From assembly GCA_036351435.1 (NCBI GenBank), contig JAZBPA010000271.1:1-22017 (forward strand): DNA of 22,017 nucleotides, given 5' to 3'. Position 1 is the stretch's first letter. Every line of letters starts with the position of its first letter. The DNA comes from JAAUQA01 sp036351435 (lineage in GTDB: Bacteria > Pseudomonadota > Gammaproteobacteria > Competibacterales > Competibacteraceae). Position numbers and translations under genes: made by a program. Positions 6,261 to 16,619 of the stretch are shown here, piece after piece. The notes below the pieces were generated by a model. It was not told where the DNA came from. It made no database searches and saw only the letters and a list, made by a program, of their open reading frames with translations.

Positions 6261-7679
6261 ATGTCTGAACTTGCCGAGCAGTCCACCCTCTATCAGAAGC
6301 GAATCCCCATCTATCCGCGCACCGTCAAGGGGCGTTTCCGCAATTTAAAATACGTCGCCTTAGCGTTAGCCTACGGTGTCTATTTTCTTCTGCCTTGGGT
6401 CCGCTGGGAGCGCCCCAATGTGCCCAATCAAGCAGTGCTATTCGATATACCCAATCGCCATTTCTATGTGTTCGATCTGGCTATCGAAGCTCAGGATATG
6501 ATTTGGCTGGGTGGTTTATTAGTGATTGCCGCCATGCTGCTGTTTTTTGTTACCGGTATCGCCGGGCGGGTATTTTGCGGTTACTTCTGTTTTCAAACCT
6601 TGTGGACCGATGTGTTTATTTTGATCGAACGCTTCGTCCAAGGTGAACGACCGGCTCGTATCCGGTTAGGTGCTGCCCCCTGGAACGGTGAGAAAGTGCT
6701 CAAAATGACCGCCACCTGGGGTTTGTGGTTGCTGACGGCTTTTTGGACTGGATTAACTTTCGTTCTGTATTGGGGTGACGCACCCAGCTTGATCGGACAA
6801 TTTTTCATCGGCCAGGCACCGTTTTCAGCCTATGCCACCACCTTGTTTCTAACCGCCACCACGTTTGTGATGGCAGGTCTGGCGCGCGAACAAGTCTGCA
6901 CCTACATGTGTCCCTATGCGCGTTTTCAGAGTGCCATGTTCGACAAAGACACTTTGATCGTGGCCTATGACGAACGCCGTGGCGAAGGTGCCAAAGGACG
7001 GGAAAAATTGACTCGGGAGCTTAAACAACGTGAGGAGCGTCAAGCCGCTGGTTTCGGTGATTGCATCGATTGTGGCTATTGCGTGCAGGTTTGCCCGGTT
7101 GGTATCGATATCCGCAACGGTCTGCAACTGCAGTGCATTTCCTGCGCACTGTGTATTGATGCCTGTGACAACATCATGGATCAGCTGCATTGGCCACGCG
7201 GCTTGATCAATTACACCTCGGAAAACACCCAAAACGGTAAGGAATCCCGAATTCTCAAACCCAAGGTGTTGGGCTACGGAGTGGTGCTGTGCGCCGCCAT
7301 TGCTGCACTGATCTGGAGTATTTCGACTCAAGCGCCTTATACCGCCACCGTGGAGCAGATCCGCCAACCGTTGTTCGTCACCCTGTCCGATGGGCGTATT
7401 CAGAACACCTATGAAATCAAGTTCAACAATAAAGTACTGGAGCCGGCGGCGTTCCAAATCAGTTTGGACAAGTTGGCTGGGGCGGAGCTATATCTGGAAG
7501 GATTGGATGATACGGTGGCTTTGGAACCTCAGCAGCGATTACGTATTGTGGCCCGAGTCCGCGTGCCGCCTCAGGCCGAGGGCGAGAATCAGCGCCATTT
7601 TGATTTTGTGATCACACCATTGCACGGCGCAGACCTCGAACCGGTCAGACAGACTACGTTGTTTTACTCACCGGATTAA
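6261..7679 (+). CDS. ccoG: Cytochrome c oxidase accessory protein CcoG (FixG)
   Basis: Membrane iron-sulfur protein needed for copper handling during assembly of cbb3-type cytochrome c oxidase. The 472-residue product has several membrane helices (near residues 30-48, 88-108, 150-175, 190-210 and 355-373). The FixG motifs are CGYFCFQTLW near residue 104, CTYMCPYARFQ near 214, then two ferredoxin-type clusters CIDCGYCVQVCP (from Cys268) and CISCALCIDAC (from Cys292). The C-terminal ~100 residues are the periplasmic Ig-like FixG domain (TATVEQIRQPLFV onwards). The length is normal. It opens the ccoGHIS operon; ccoH follows 3 bp after the stop. A TATAAT box lies 29 bp upstream. Confidence 0.95.
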   Translation: MSELAEQSTLYQKRIPIYPRTVKGRFRNLKYVALALAYGVYFLLPWVRWERPNVPNQAVLFDIPNRHFYVFDLAIEAQDMIWLGGLLVIAAMLLFFVTGIAGRVFCGYFCFQTLWTDVFILIERFVQGERPARIRLGAAPWNGEKVLKMTATWGLWLLTAFWTGLTFVLYWGDAPSLIGQFFIGQAPFSAYATTLFLTATTFVMAGLAREQVCTYMCPYARFQSAMFDKDTLIVAYDERRGEGAKGREKLTRELKQREERQAAGFGDCIDCGYCVQVCPVGIDIRNGLQLQCISCALCIDACDNIMDQLHWPRGLINYTSENTQNGKESRILKPKVLGYGVVLCAAIAALIWSISTQAPYTATVEQIRQPLFVTLSDGRIQNTYEIKFNNKVLEPAAFQISLDKLAGAELYLEGLDDTVALEPQQRLRIVARVRVPPQAEGENQRHFDFVITPLHGADLEPVRQTTLFYSPD

Positions 7680-7682
7680 ACG

Positions 7683-8492
7683 ATGGTCGACATGCTTGCG
7701 AGCCTCGCCACTGGAGTGGTGCTGATCGTCGCTGCCAACGCTGGGTTATTCTATTGGGGCGGCTGGAGCGCCTTGCGCAGCGCATTGGTCGTGGCCTTGA
7801 TCGCCGTGACGGTTTATCTGTCGCTGGTAATAGGGCGCTGGCCGGGCGGTGACATCGTGGCGATTCATCTAGCCTTGTATCTGCTGGCCTCCTATGGTTG
7901 CGGGTTATTTCTGGGGTTGCGTGGGCAATCCGGTACTCAATCCGATGCTCGGACCCGTTGGCATTGGGGACCGGCGCTGCTGATCGGCTTTTTCGTCACC
8001 CTGGCGGCGGTCAATGCGGTATTTATCGTACTCGCCCAACGCGGGCTTTCACCACAACTCAGCCAACACTTATTGCCCGCCCGGGAGAGCCCAGTGACCT
8101 CGTTTTTTCCGGGGGAAATTTCCCATGATTTCCAAGAGAAAGAGGCGCTGTTCAACGATTATCTGGCGCAACGGCGACGTCAGGAGGAACGAGGCTGGCG
8201 TGTGCAAAGAGGTTGGTTGCAACGACCGGTGCTGGGCCAGCCCGCCACGTTCAAGATAGTTGTCCGCACCCGCAACGGTGAGCCGGTGACGGACGCCGAA
8301 ATCCACGGCCGTTTTCTGCGTCCTGCTAACAGTGCACAGGATACAACGTTCGCCATGCACGAGACCGAAGCGGGTGTCTATCTGGTCGATTTGCAGCTGC
8401 CCGCTGCCGGTCGCTGGGATTTGGTACTGCATGTGGATAAGGCAGACGAACGGCATGAAATCCGGGCAACGACCACAATAGCTGCTCCTTGA
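7683..8492 (+). CDS. ccoH: CcoH/FixH-family protein with N-terminal three-helix membrane extension
   Basis: FixH proteins help assemble the cbb3 oxidase, being anchored by one helix with a periplasmic domain. Here the FixH part begins near residue 93 with the helix PALLIGFFVTLAAVNAVFIV, followed by the periplasmic YLAQRRRQEERGW region and a beta-rich domain (ATFKIVVRTRNGEPVTDAEI, then AGRWDLVLHVD). Ahead of it are about 90 residues holding three hydrophobic helices (approximately 5-25, 31-50, 58-78). Family members are usually 150-180 residues, so at 269 this one carries an added membrane domain of unknown function. It lies 3 bp after ccoG and 7 bp before ccoI, which fixes its identity. Confidence 0.85.
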   Translation: MVDMLASLATGVVLIVAANAGLFYWGGWSALRSALVVALIAVTVYLSLVIGRWPGGDIVAIHLALYLLASYGCGLFLGLRGQSGTQSDARTRWHWGPALLIGFFVTLAAVNAVFIVLAQRGLSPQLSQHLLPARESPVTSFFPGEISHDFQEKEALFNDYLAQRRRQEERGWRVQRGWLQRPVLGQPATFKIVVRTRNGEPVTDAEIHGRFLRPANSAQDTTFAMHETEAGVYLVDLQLPAAGRWDLVLHVDKADERHEIRATTTIAAP

Positions 8493-8499
8493 CGCGATA

Positions 8500-10988
<2,489 letters not shown>

Positions 10989-10992
<4 letters not shown>

Positions 10993-11195
10993 AAATTCTG
11001 CTCCTGCTGCTCCCCATCACGTTAGGGTTCATTGGGATAATCGTGTGGGCATTCGTCTGGGCGGTTAAAACCGGGCAGTTCGATGATCTGGAAGGACCCG
11101 CTCACCGTATCCTCATGGATGACGATGATCCGCGTATTCCGCATCGTTGCCCTGCAGGGAAACCAGATAAGTCCTTGGTAAAAGAAGATAAATGA
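10989..11195 (+). CDS. ccoS: cbb3-type cytochrome oxidase assembly protein CcoS
   Basis: Small membrane protein required for cofactor insertion into the cbb3 oxidase. The 68 residues start MKILLLLLPITLGFIGIIVW, one membrane helix, followed by the family signature in which AVKTGQFDDLEGPAHRIL gives way to an acidic DDDDP stretch. Length and the QFDDLEGPA motif are standard. Its ATG overlaps the ccoI stop (ATGA), so it is translated with ccoI. A hairpin and a further small gene follow. Confidence 0.95.
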
Positions 11196-11201
11196 ATTAG
11201 G

Positions 11202-11224
11202 CTTACCCCATACTCAGGGGTAAG
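11202..11224 (+). promoter_or_regulatory. Hairpin whose 3' arm meets the ribosome site of the next small gene
   Basis: CTTACCCC (11202-11209) pairs perfectly with GGGGTAAG (11217-11224) over a 7-nt loop. No T-run follows, so it is not a clear terminator. The ribosome site AAGGAGG (11222-11228) shares three bases with the 3' arm, so folding could reduce access for ribosomes at the small open reading frame starting at 11237. It could also stabilise or process the mRNA at the end of ccoS. Confidence 0.5.
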
Positions 11225-11236
11225 GAGGGAGATCCC

Positions 11237-11329
11237 ATGCTCACTTTTCAGAACTTCGCTTTGTTGATCATCATCGTACTCGCCATCACCGGCGTACTCA
11301 GTTTCTTTTCCGTGATCCTCGCCGGTTAG
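11237..11329 (+). CDS. Probable 30-residue single-helix membrane peptide at the end of the cco operon
   Basis: ATG at 11237 to TAG at 11327-11329 encodes 30 residues starting MLTFQNFALLIIIVLAITG and ending FFSVILAG. Nearly the whole peptide is one hydrophobic helix with no charged side chains. The ribosome site is very strong (AAGGAGG at 11222-11228, 8 nt before the ATG), better than those of the larger genes around it, which is the best evidence that it is translated. It lies 41 bp after ccoS, within the apparent operon and before a terminator-like hairpin. Tiny single-helix proteins are known as subunits or assembly aids of terminal oxidases (CcoM, CydX); no similarity to them is claimed. 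I do not recognise the family. Confidence 0.6.
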   Translation: MLTFQNFALLIIIVLAITGVLSFFSVILAG

Positions 11330-11345
11330 ACCGACCCAAGATCAG

Positions 11346-11372
11346 GACAACAGCCTCTCTGGAGGCCTTGTC
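11346..11372 (+). terminator. Terminator-like hairpin after the cco operon
   Basis: GACAA (11346-11350) pairs with TTGTC (11368-11372), and GCCTC (11353-11357) with GAGGC inside it, separated by a small asymmetric loop. It is followed by ATTCTCC rather than a strong T-run, so termination efficiency is uncertain. It lies between the small peptide gene and birA, a sensible place to end the operon. Confidence 0.45.
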
Positions 11373-11401
11373 ATTCTCCACTTACAGTGCAAGGCATAAA
11401 C

Positions 11402-12385
11402 GTGGAACGCGAACGAGCGTTGCTGGATATTCTTAATGATGGGGCTTTTCATTCAGGAGAAACCCTCGCGCAACAACTAGGCGGGATCAGCCGGGCAGCG
11501 GTATGGAAGCTGATTCGCGCCCTGGAAGACAAGGGTATTACGGTTTTCGCGGTGCGTGGGCGTGGTTATCGCCTGGCCGAACCTATCGAATTTCTTGAAC
11601 AAGCTCGTATTTCCGCTGCGTTTACCCAAGAAACCCGACGATTCATAGCGGCAGTCGACATTCATTCCTGCCTCGATTCGACCAGCACCCACCTACTTGA
11701 TCAAGCTAAATGCGGTGCGCCGAGCGGTACAGTCTGTTGCGCCGAGTTACAGTTAGCGGGCCGTGGACGACGCGGTCGGGCTTGGGTATCGCCGTTTGCC
11801 GCCAATGTGTATTTATCCCTGCTGTGGCGGTTTTCCGTAGGCCCGGCTGCGCTGAGCGGCTTGAGTTTGGCAACAGGAGTCGCCGTAGCACGCGCACTAC
11901 GTCAGCTGGGAGTCGCAGAAGTGGGTTTGAAATGGCCCAACGATTTGCTGTGGCGATGGCTTAAATTAGGTGGGATTTTGCTGGAATTCGATGGTGAATC
12001 CACCGGTCCTTGCCAGGTCGTTGCCGGGGTGGGAATCAATGTGGCGATGCCGCCCAGTGCAGACAGTGCGATTGATCAGCCGTGGATCGATCTGCGCGGT
12101 ATTCTGGGGCCGGGTCGGGTTTCCCGCAATCAACTCGTTGCGCAGATCGTCAATGAATTGGTGGCTGCGTTTGCCGGTTTCGAACAGACCGGCTTTCCCG
12201 GCATCAGCCGACAATGGCAACAGTTCGATCAGGTTGCGGGCCAACGGATTAGCCTCCATTGTCCCAATAGTACGATTACCGGCATCGCCCGGGGTGTCGA
12301 TGACTCCGGTGCATTGCTGGTGGATACGGGGAACGGCATGCAGCGATTCCTAGCCGGTGAGATCAGCCTCAGAGTTGACGAATGA
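11402..12385 (+). CDS. birA: Biotin-protein ligase / biotin operon repressor BirA (bifunctional type)
   Basis: Transfers biotin to acetyl-CoA carboxylase carrier protein through biotinyl-AMP and, in the type with a DNA-binding domain, represses biotin synthesis genes. An N-terminal winged helix is present (HSGETLAQQLG, then SRAAVWKLIRALEDKGI and the wing VRGRGYRL). The catalytic domain has GRGRRGRAW, the biotinyl-AMP loop, then KWPNDLLW, GGILLE and GVGINV, and ends in a short SH3-like domain. The start is uncertain: a GTG at 11387 has no ribosome site, whereas the GTG at 11402 has AAGG 7 nt upstream and gives 327 residues; it is used here. The coaX start overlaps its stop by 4 nt, a pairing seen in many gammaproteobacteria. 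Confidence 0.93.
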   Translation: MERERALLDILNDGAFHSGETLAQQLGGISRAAVWKLIRALEDKGITVFAVRGRGYRLAEPIEFLEQARISAAFTQETRRFIAAVDIHSCLDSTSTHLLDQAKCGAPSGTVCCAELQLAGRGRRGRAWVSPFAANVYLSLLWRFSVGPAALSGLSLATGVAVARALRQLGVAEVGLKWPNDLLWRWLKLGGILLEFDGESTGPCQVVAGVGINVAMPPSADSAIDQPWIDLRGILGPGRVSRNQLVAQIVNELVAAFAGFEQTGFPGISRQWQQFDQVAGQRISLHCPNSTITGIARGVDDSGALLVDTGNGMQRFLAGEISLRVDE

Positions 12386-13113
12386 TGCTGCTGGTGGATG
12401 TCGGCAACTCACGGATTAAGTGGGTGGTGTGGGAAAACGACTGTTTCACGCGACGAGGTGCGTTGTTCCATAGGGAACTTGACCGGGAAACTTTAGCGGA
12501 GCGTTTGTGGGGCGATTTGCAGCGACCGGCGCGGGTGCTTGTCGCCAATGTGGCCGGTGCGCAGATGGCCGCAGTGCTTAGTGAATGGATTGAACGGACC
12601 TGGGCGTTGTCCGTGCAGTTTGTGACGAGCGAAGCCGCCAGTTTCGGGGTGCGTAACGCCTATCCTAACCCTGCCCAGATGGGGGTTGATCGGTGGGTAG
12701 CCATGATCGGGGCGAGAGCGCGCGTTACCCAGCCCTGTTGTGTGGTCGATTGCGGTACGGCAATTACCATTGATGCCCTAGCCACTGATGGCCGTCATTT
12801 AGGCGGAGTGATTTTCCCCGGGGCACAGTTGATGCGCGAAGCGTTGTATCGCGATACTCGGCAGATCCCTGCCGCAACCGGCGAAGTAGCGTTGTTCGGT
12901 AATTCAACTCAGGACTGTGTTTCGGGTGGGGTAGCATATGCTGTAGCCGCTGCCATTGATGGGATTACCTCGCGCATGGAGTCCACTACGGATGAAACGT
13001 TTTGTCGTCTGTTGACTGGCGGTGGAGCGGAGACGGTATTACCGTATTTACAAAATAATTATCAACAGGAACCGGATTTGCTATTTCGCGGCTTAGTGAC
13101 TATGGCAGGCTAG
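12382..13113 (+). CDS. coaX: Type III pantothenate kinase
   Basis: Phosphorylates pantothenate, the first step of coenzyme A synthesis, in the cytoplasm. The 243-residue product carries the ASKHA-fold motifs of the family: LLVDVGNSRIKW at the N-terminus (phosphate 1), MGVDRWVAMIGA near residue 100, CGTAITIDAL near 125 and GGVIFPGAQLM near 140. Near the C-terminus is LLTGGGAETVLPYL. The ATG at 12382 overlaps the birA stop; a second ATG follows at 12385 and either may be used. It ends 7 bp from the convergent PilZ gene. CoA supply fits with the acyl-CoA genes nearby only loosely; this is a housekeeping gene. Confidence 0.94.
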   Translation: MMLLVDVGNSRIKWVVWENDCFTRRGALFHRELDRETLAERLWGDLQRPARVLVANVAGAQMAAVLSEWIERTWALSVQFVTSEAASFGVRNAYPNPAQMGVDRWVAMIGARARVTQPCCVVDCGTAITIDALATDGRHLGGVIFPGAQLMREALYRDTRQIPAATGEVALFGNSTQDCVSGGVAYAVAAAIDGITSRMESTTDETFCRLLTGGGAETVLPYLQNNYQQEPDLLFRGLVTMAG

Positions 13114-13120
13114 ACGATTT

Positions 13121-13468
13121 TTAGACCAACGAAATGCGCTTGATTTGATAGGCCAGCATCAGCAAGTGATTGGCGGAAAGATCGATAAATTGCAAGCCGA
13201 CTTCATAACGAGCGAGGTCTGCTTTAGCTAACGGTTTTACCCACATGACTGTTGCCCGGCATTTCACGCGTTGCTTATCGGGCAGATCCAATTGTATCTC
13301 TAATTCCTCTCCTGTGTTTAATGGGTTATCGCTATAGACTCGTATGCCACTTAAGCTGATATCCAACGACTGAGAGTGTTCGGACTCCAAACGTTTCGAG
13401 TGGCAGGCGATAGGCGCTTTAATTCTGGCATGGCGTCGCCGATCGCGATCACTGCTAAGAGGACTCAC
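13121..13468 (-). CDS. PilZ-domain protein (cyclic di-GMP binding)
   Basis: Single-domain PilZ protein of 115 residues, likely a c-di-GMP effector. Both ligand motifs are present: RxxxR as Arg11 to Arg15 (RRHAR) and DxSxxG as Asp36-Ser38-Gly41 (DISLSG). The rest is a beta-barrel pattern with VKCRATVMWVKP and YEVGLQFI. The GTG start at 13468 is chosen because AAGGAG lies 6 nt upstream on the minus strand. It is divergent from the sensor kinase gene at 13635 and convergent with coaX. The regulated process cannot be told; motility, exopolysaccharide or adhesion are the usual ones. Confidence 0.88.
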   Translation of the reverse strand: MSPLSSDRDRRRHARIKAPIACHSKRLESEHSQSLDISLSGIRVYSDNPLNTGEELEIQLDLPDKQRVKCRATVMWVKPLAKADLARYEVGLQFIDLSANHLLMLAYQIKRISLV

Positions 13469-13634
13469 CGGAAGCTCCTTGAGGTCTGCGGCATGACCAT
13501 ATTCATAAATATGATTTGCTGGTTAACAGGAATAGCTGCTGGATTCCAGTCCTAGTCAGCAGGATAATAGCCTTATAAATTTTAAGACTACCATAATGTG
13601 TTATGCGGAGTGAACTTAGGAGGACGGGTTGATC

Positions 13635-15698
13635 ATGTCCGAACAAGAGCGTACCCCAACCTCTGAAACCGGCGAGTTGGCGATGACCGAACGCTGGTCT
13701 CTGACGCTGTCCGCGTTGGAACATTTAGAGCAGGGGTATACGATTTTTGATCGACAACTGCGCCTCGTGGCCTGGAATCAACGCTTTCTGGAATTACTGG
13801 GGTTTCCCCCCGAACTGGTCCGGGTCGGCACCCCATTTGGGGCACTGATCAGCTACAACGTCGGACGTGGTGAATACGGTCCGGGAGATGCCCAGGTCCA
13901 ATTGGCAGAACGCCTGAAGTTAGCTGAGTTCTTTAAACCGCACCGTTTTGAACGAACCCGCCCCGATGGCACTGTATTGGAAATTTGTGGCAATCCCATT
14001 GCCGAAGGCGGATTTATCACCTTGTATACGGACATCACGCTGCGAAAACAGGCCGAGATCGAACTCCAGGACAGCCGTTCCCGCTTGGAGACGCGGGTCG
14101 CGGAACGCACCGCAGAACTCAAAACGCTGAATACTCAGCTAGCCGCCGAAGTCGCCTCTCACAAACAAACTGCCGCCGCCCTACGCGATAGCGAGAACTG
14201 GATACGCTCCATTGCCGATGCCGTACCTGCCTTAATCGCTTATGTCGATTCGGCCCTGCGGTACGGGTTTGCTAATAAAAAACACCAGGATTGGTTTGGT
14301 GTTGCACCAACGGCTATGATCGGGCGACCGTTTCAGGAAATTGTCGGGGATATACTTTACGCCCAACTGCAGGACCATGTGCAAGCAGCGCTGCAGGGCA
14401 CAGAAGGGAGTGTCGAGTATCAGATCACCACGGTTGCCGGTGGTACGCTAGAAGTGTGTTCCTCGTTTATTCCCCACTACAGCGATCACGGCCAGGTGTT
14501 GGGGTTTTTTATGCTGGGTCAGGACATGACTGAATACCAGCATGCTCAACGTGCCTTGAACCGGGTCCAACGGATGGAGTCCATCGGCCAGTTGACCGGC
14601 GGCATCGCACACGACTTCAATAATTTGCTCACTCTGGTAATGGGCAGTCTCGCCTTTCTCAAAAAGCATCTTGAGAAAGACCACGAGGCGATGACTGAGT
14701 GGTTGAAAGCGATCCAGACGGCGATGAATGCGGCGCGCTGCGGGGCTGAATTGATTCGCCGCCTGTTGGCGTTCTCGCGTCAGCAAAGTTTAAAACCCAA
14801 AGTGCTGTCATTGGCTTGGCAGGCGTCCGAATTGGTGGATTTTCTCCGCCGCACCTTAGGCGAGACGATTAGCATCGAAACGCATATTGCCGAGGAAGTT
14901 TGGAATATCCTGGCCGATCCCAATCAACTGATGAACGCTCTGTTGAATTTGGCCATTAATGCCCGCGATGCAATGCCGACCGGTGGAAAACTGACCATCC
15001 GAGGCGGCAATGTCACACTTGACCCGGACCAAACCGATCTTGATGCGAGTCCGGGCGACTATGTTTTGTTAACTGTGACTGATACCGGCGTTGGCATGTC
15101 ACCCGAGGTGGCAGAACACGCTTTCGAACCTTTTTTCAGCACTAAAGATCCGGGTGCGGGTACCGGGTTGGGTCTCAGCATGGTGTACGGCTTCGTTAAG
15201 CAATCCGGTGGCCATGTGCGCATTCAAAGCCAGCCAGGGAACGGTACGGCGGTGGAAATTTATTTACCCCGCACGTCCGCCACGGCTATCGATACAATGC
15301 CGGAACCGAAAACCGACGACGGCCAACCGGAGGGCGATGAAACCATTCTGCTGGTCGAAGATGATGCGGAGGTGCGACAGTTTATCCACCGCGTGTTGGA
15401 CGATTTAGGTTATACGGTGCGCGAAGCCGCAGACGGTCAAGCAGCATTGGACATCCTGGCAGCCGACCGAACCATCGACTTATTGTTATCGGATCTAGTC
15501 ATTCCCGGACGCATCAGTGGTCACGACTTGCTCCGCGTAGCGCAACATCGGCATCCGGGCATCCGAGTGCTCGGTATGTCCGGCTATCCGGATAAAGCGG
15601 CTCAAGAGCGAGCGTTGCTGGGTTGCCGCATGTTGGATAAACCGTTTCAACAACAAGACTTGGCGCGCGCGGTTCGCGGCGTATTAGAACAGGCCTAG
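13635..15698 (+). CDS. Soluble hybrid sensor histidine kinase (PAS-PAS-HisKA-HATPase-receiver)
   Basis: Predicted to sense a signal through PAS domains, autophosphorylate and pass phosphate to its own receiver. From the ATG at 13635 it is 687 residues; GGAGGA lies 10 nt before it, while a TTG at 13629 would be only 4 nt away. A PAS_7-type domain spans about residues 20-135 (LEQGYTIFDRQLRLVAWNQR), then a coiled coil (~140-185), a second PAS (~190-305), HisKA with His326 in GGIAHDFNNLL, HATPase with NLAINARDAM, TDTGVGM and GTGLGLSM, and a receiver with the phospho-acceptor Asp620 in LLLSDLVIPG. No membrane helix is seen, so it is cytoplasmic. A secreted Cache protein follows after 22 bp and is probably cotranscribed. 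Confidence 0.92.
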   Translation: MSEQERTPTSETGELAMTERWSLTLSALEHLEQGYTIFDRQLRLVAWNQRFLELLGFPPELVRVGTPFGALISYNVGRGEYGPGDAQVQLAERLKLAEFFKPHRFERTRPDGTVLEICGNPIAEGGFITLYTDITLRKQAEIELQDSRSRLETRVAERTAELKTLNTQLAAEVASHKQTAAALRDSENWIRSIADAVPALIAYVDSALRYGFANKKHQDWFGVAPTAMIGRPFQEIVGDILYAQLQDHVQAALQGTEGSVEYQITTVAGGTLEVCSSFIPHYSDHGQVLGFFMLGQDMTEYQHAQRALNRVQRMESIGQLTGGIAHDFNNLLTLVMGSLAFLKKHLEKDHEAMTEWLKAIQTAMNAARCGAELIRRLLAFSRQQSLKPKVLSLAWQASELVDFLRRTLGETISIETHIAEEVWNILADPNQLMNALLNLAINARDAMPTGGKLTIRGGNVTLDPDQTDLDASPGDYVLLTVTDTGVGMSPEVAEHAFEPFFSTKDPGAGTGLGLSMVYGFVKQSGGHVRIQSQPGNGTAVEIYLPRTSATAIDTMPEPKTDDGQPEGDETILLVEDDAEVRQFIHRVLDDLGYTVREAADGQAALDILAADRTIDLLLSDLVIPGRISGHDLLRVAQHRHPGIRVLGMSGYPDKAAQERALLGCRMLDKPFQQQDLARAVRGVLEQA

Positions 15699-15720
15699 CC
15701 GGCAGATTTAGGGGATCATC

Positions 15721-16614
15721 ATGAATTATTTGAAAGCGACCTACAGCACTCTGCTGTTGCTTGGTTTAGTCATCATCAGTAGCAGCACCTGGGCTGATGA
15801 AGCCAGTGCCAAAAAAACCGCTATTAGCCTAGTCGGCAAAGCCCTGGCTCATGTTGAGGCGGTTGGATTGGAGCAGGCGTTGGAGGATTTAAAACAGCCT
15901 GACAACCCCTTTCAGGATGGAGATGTGTATGTCTTTATCTACGACTTCGAGGGTAATAACTTGGTTAATTCGGTGCCACTAAATTTGCCTGGCACCAACC
16001 TAAATGACATACGCAGCCCGGACGGTAAGTTAGTCGTTCAGCAAATGATCGAAATGACTAAAGCCAGCGGCGGCGGTGCTTTCGAGTATGATTGGGTCAA
16101 CCCGGAAAGTCAGCAGATTCAGTCCAAGATTTCCTACTTCAAAAGAATCCCGGATTTCGACGGGTTTATCGGCTCGGGCTATTATCAGGCAAAGAAGCCG
16201 CTGGCAAAGAAAGAGGCCATCGCCTTAGTCCGCCAAGCTTTGTCGCATATCGAAACGGTGGGGTTAGATCAGGCGTTGCGGGATTTCAAACAGCCTGACA
16301 ATCCCTTTCGGGATGATGAGCTGTATGTTTTCGTCTACGACTTTGAAGGTAATAATCTGGCTAATTCCGCGAAGATCAGTATTCCGGGCGTGGATTTGGA
16401 TAAGAACTTGGCGCAAGTGCGTGGTCCGGACGGCAAGCTGGTGGTCCAACAAATGATCGAAATGAGCAAATCACGGGGTTGGGGCGCGTTCGAGTATGAG
16501 ATGGTCAATCCCGTAACCCAGCAATTACAACCGAAAATCTCCTACTTCCGAAAAATTCCCGATTTTGCAGGCCTCGTTGGTTCCGGGTATTACATTTCTA
16601 AACCCGAAAAATAA
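15721..16614 (+). CDS. Secreted protein with two tandem Cache-type sensor repeats
   Basis: A 297-residue exported protein: signal peptide at residues 1-25 (hydrophobic TLLLLGLVIIS, cleavage after STWA), then two very similar repeats, about residues 31-155 and 163-290. Shared blocks include KQPDNPF, YDFEGNNL, PDGKLVVQQMIEM, GAFEY, KISYF, IPDF and GSGYY; about two-thirds of positions are identical by eye. This pattern is that of single Cache (sCache_2-like) ligand-binding domains, which bind small organic molecules outside the cell. It lacks membrane anchors and output domains. The ribosome site AGGGGA lies 5 nt before the ATG. Lying 22 bp after a soluble sensor kinase, it may be a periplasmic binding partner, but no transmembrane link between the two is encoded here. 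Confidence 0.82.
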   Translation: MNYLKATYSTLLLLGLVIISSSTWADEASAKKTAISLVGKALAHVEAVGLEQALEDLKQPDNPFQDGDVYVFIYDFEGNNLVNSVPLNLPGTNLNDIRSPDGKLVVQQMIEMTKASGGGAFEYDWVNPESQQIQSKISYFKRIPDFDGFIGSGYYQAKKPLAKKEAIALVRQALSHIETVGLDQALRDFKQPDNPFRDDELYVFVYDFEGNNLANSAKISIPGVDLDKNLAQVRGPDGKLVVQQMIEMSKSRGWGAFEYEMVNPVTQQLQPKISYFRKIPDFAGLVGSGYYISKPEK

Positions 16615-16619
16615 CCAGT

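Noticed and set aside
6849..7457. 202-codon minus-strand open frame inside ccoG
   Set aside because: ccoG has all FixG cysteine motifs; the antisense frame is a shadow.
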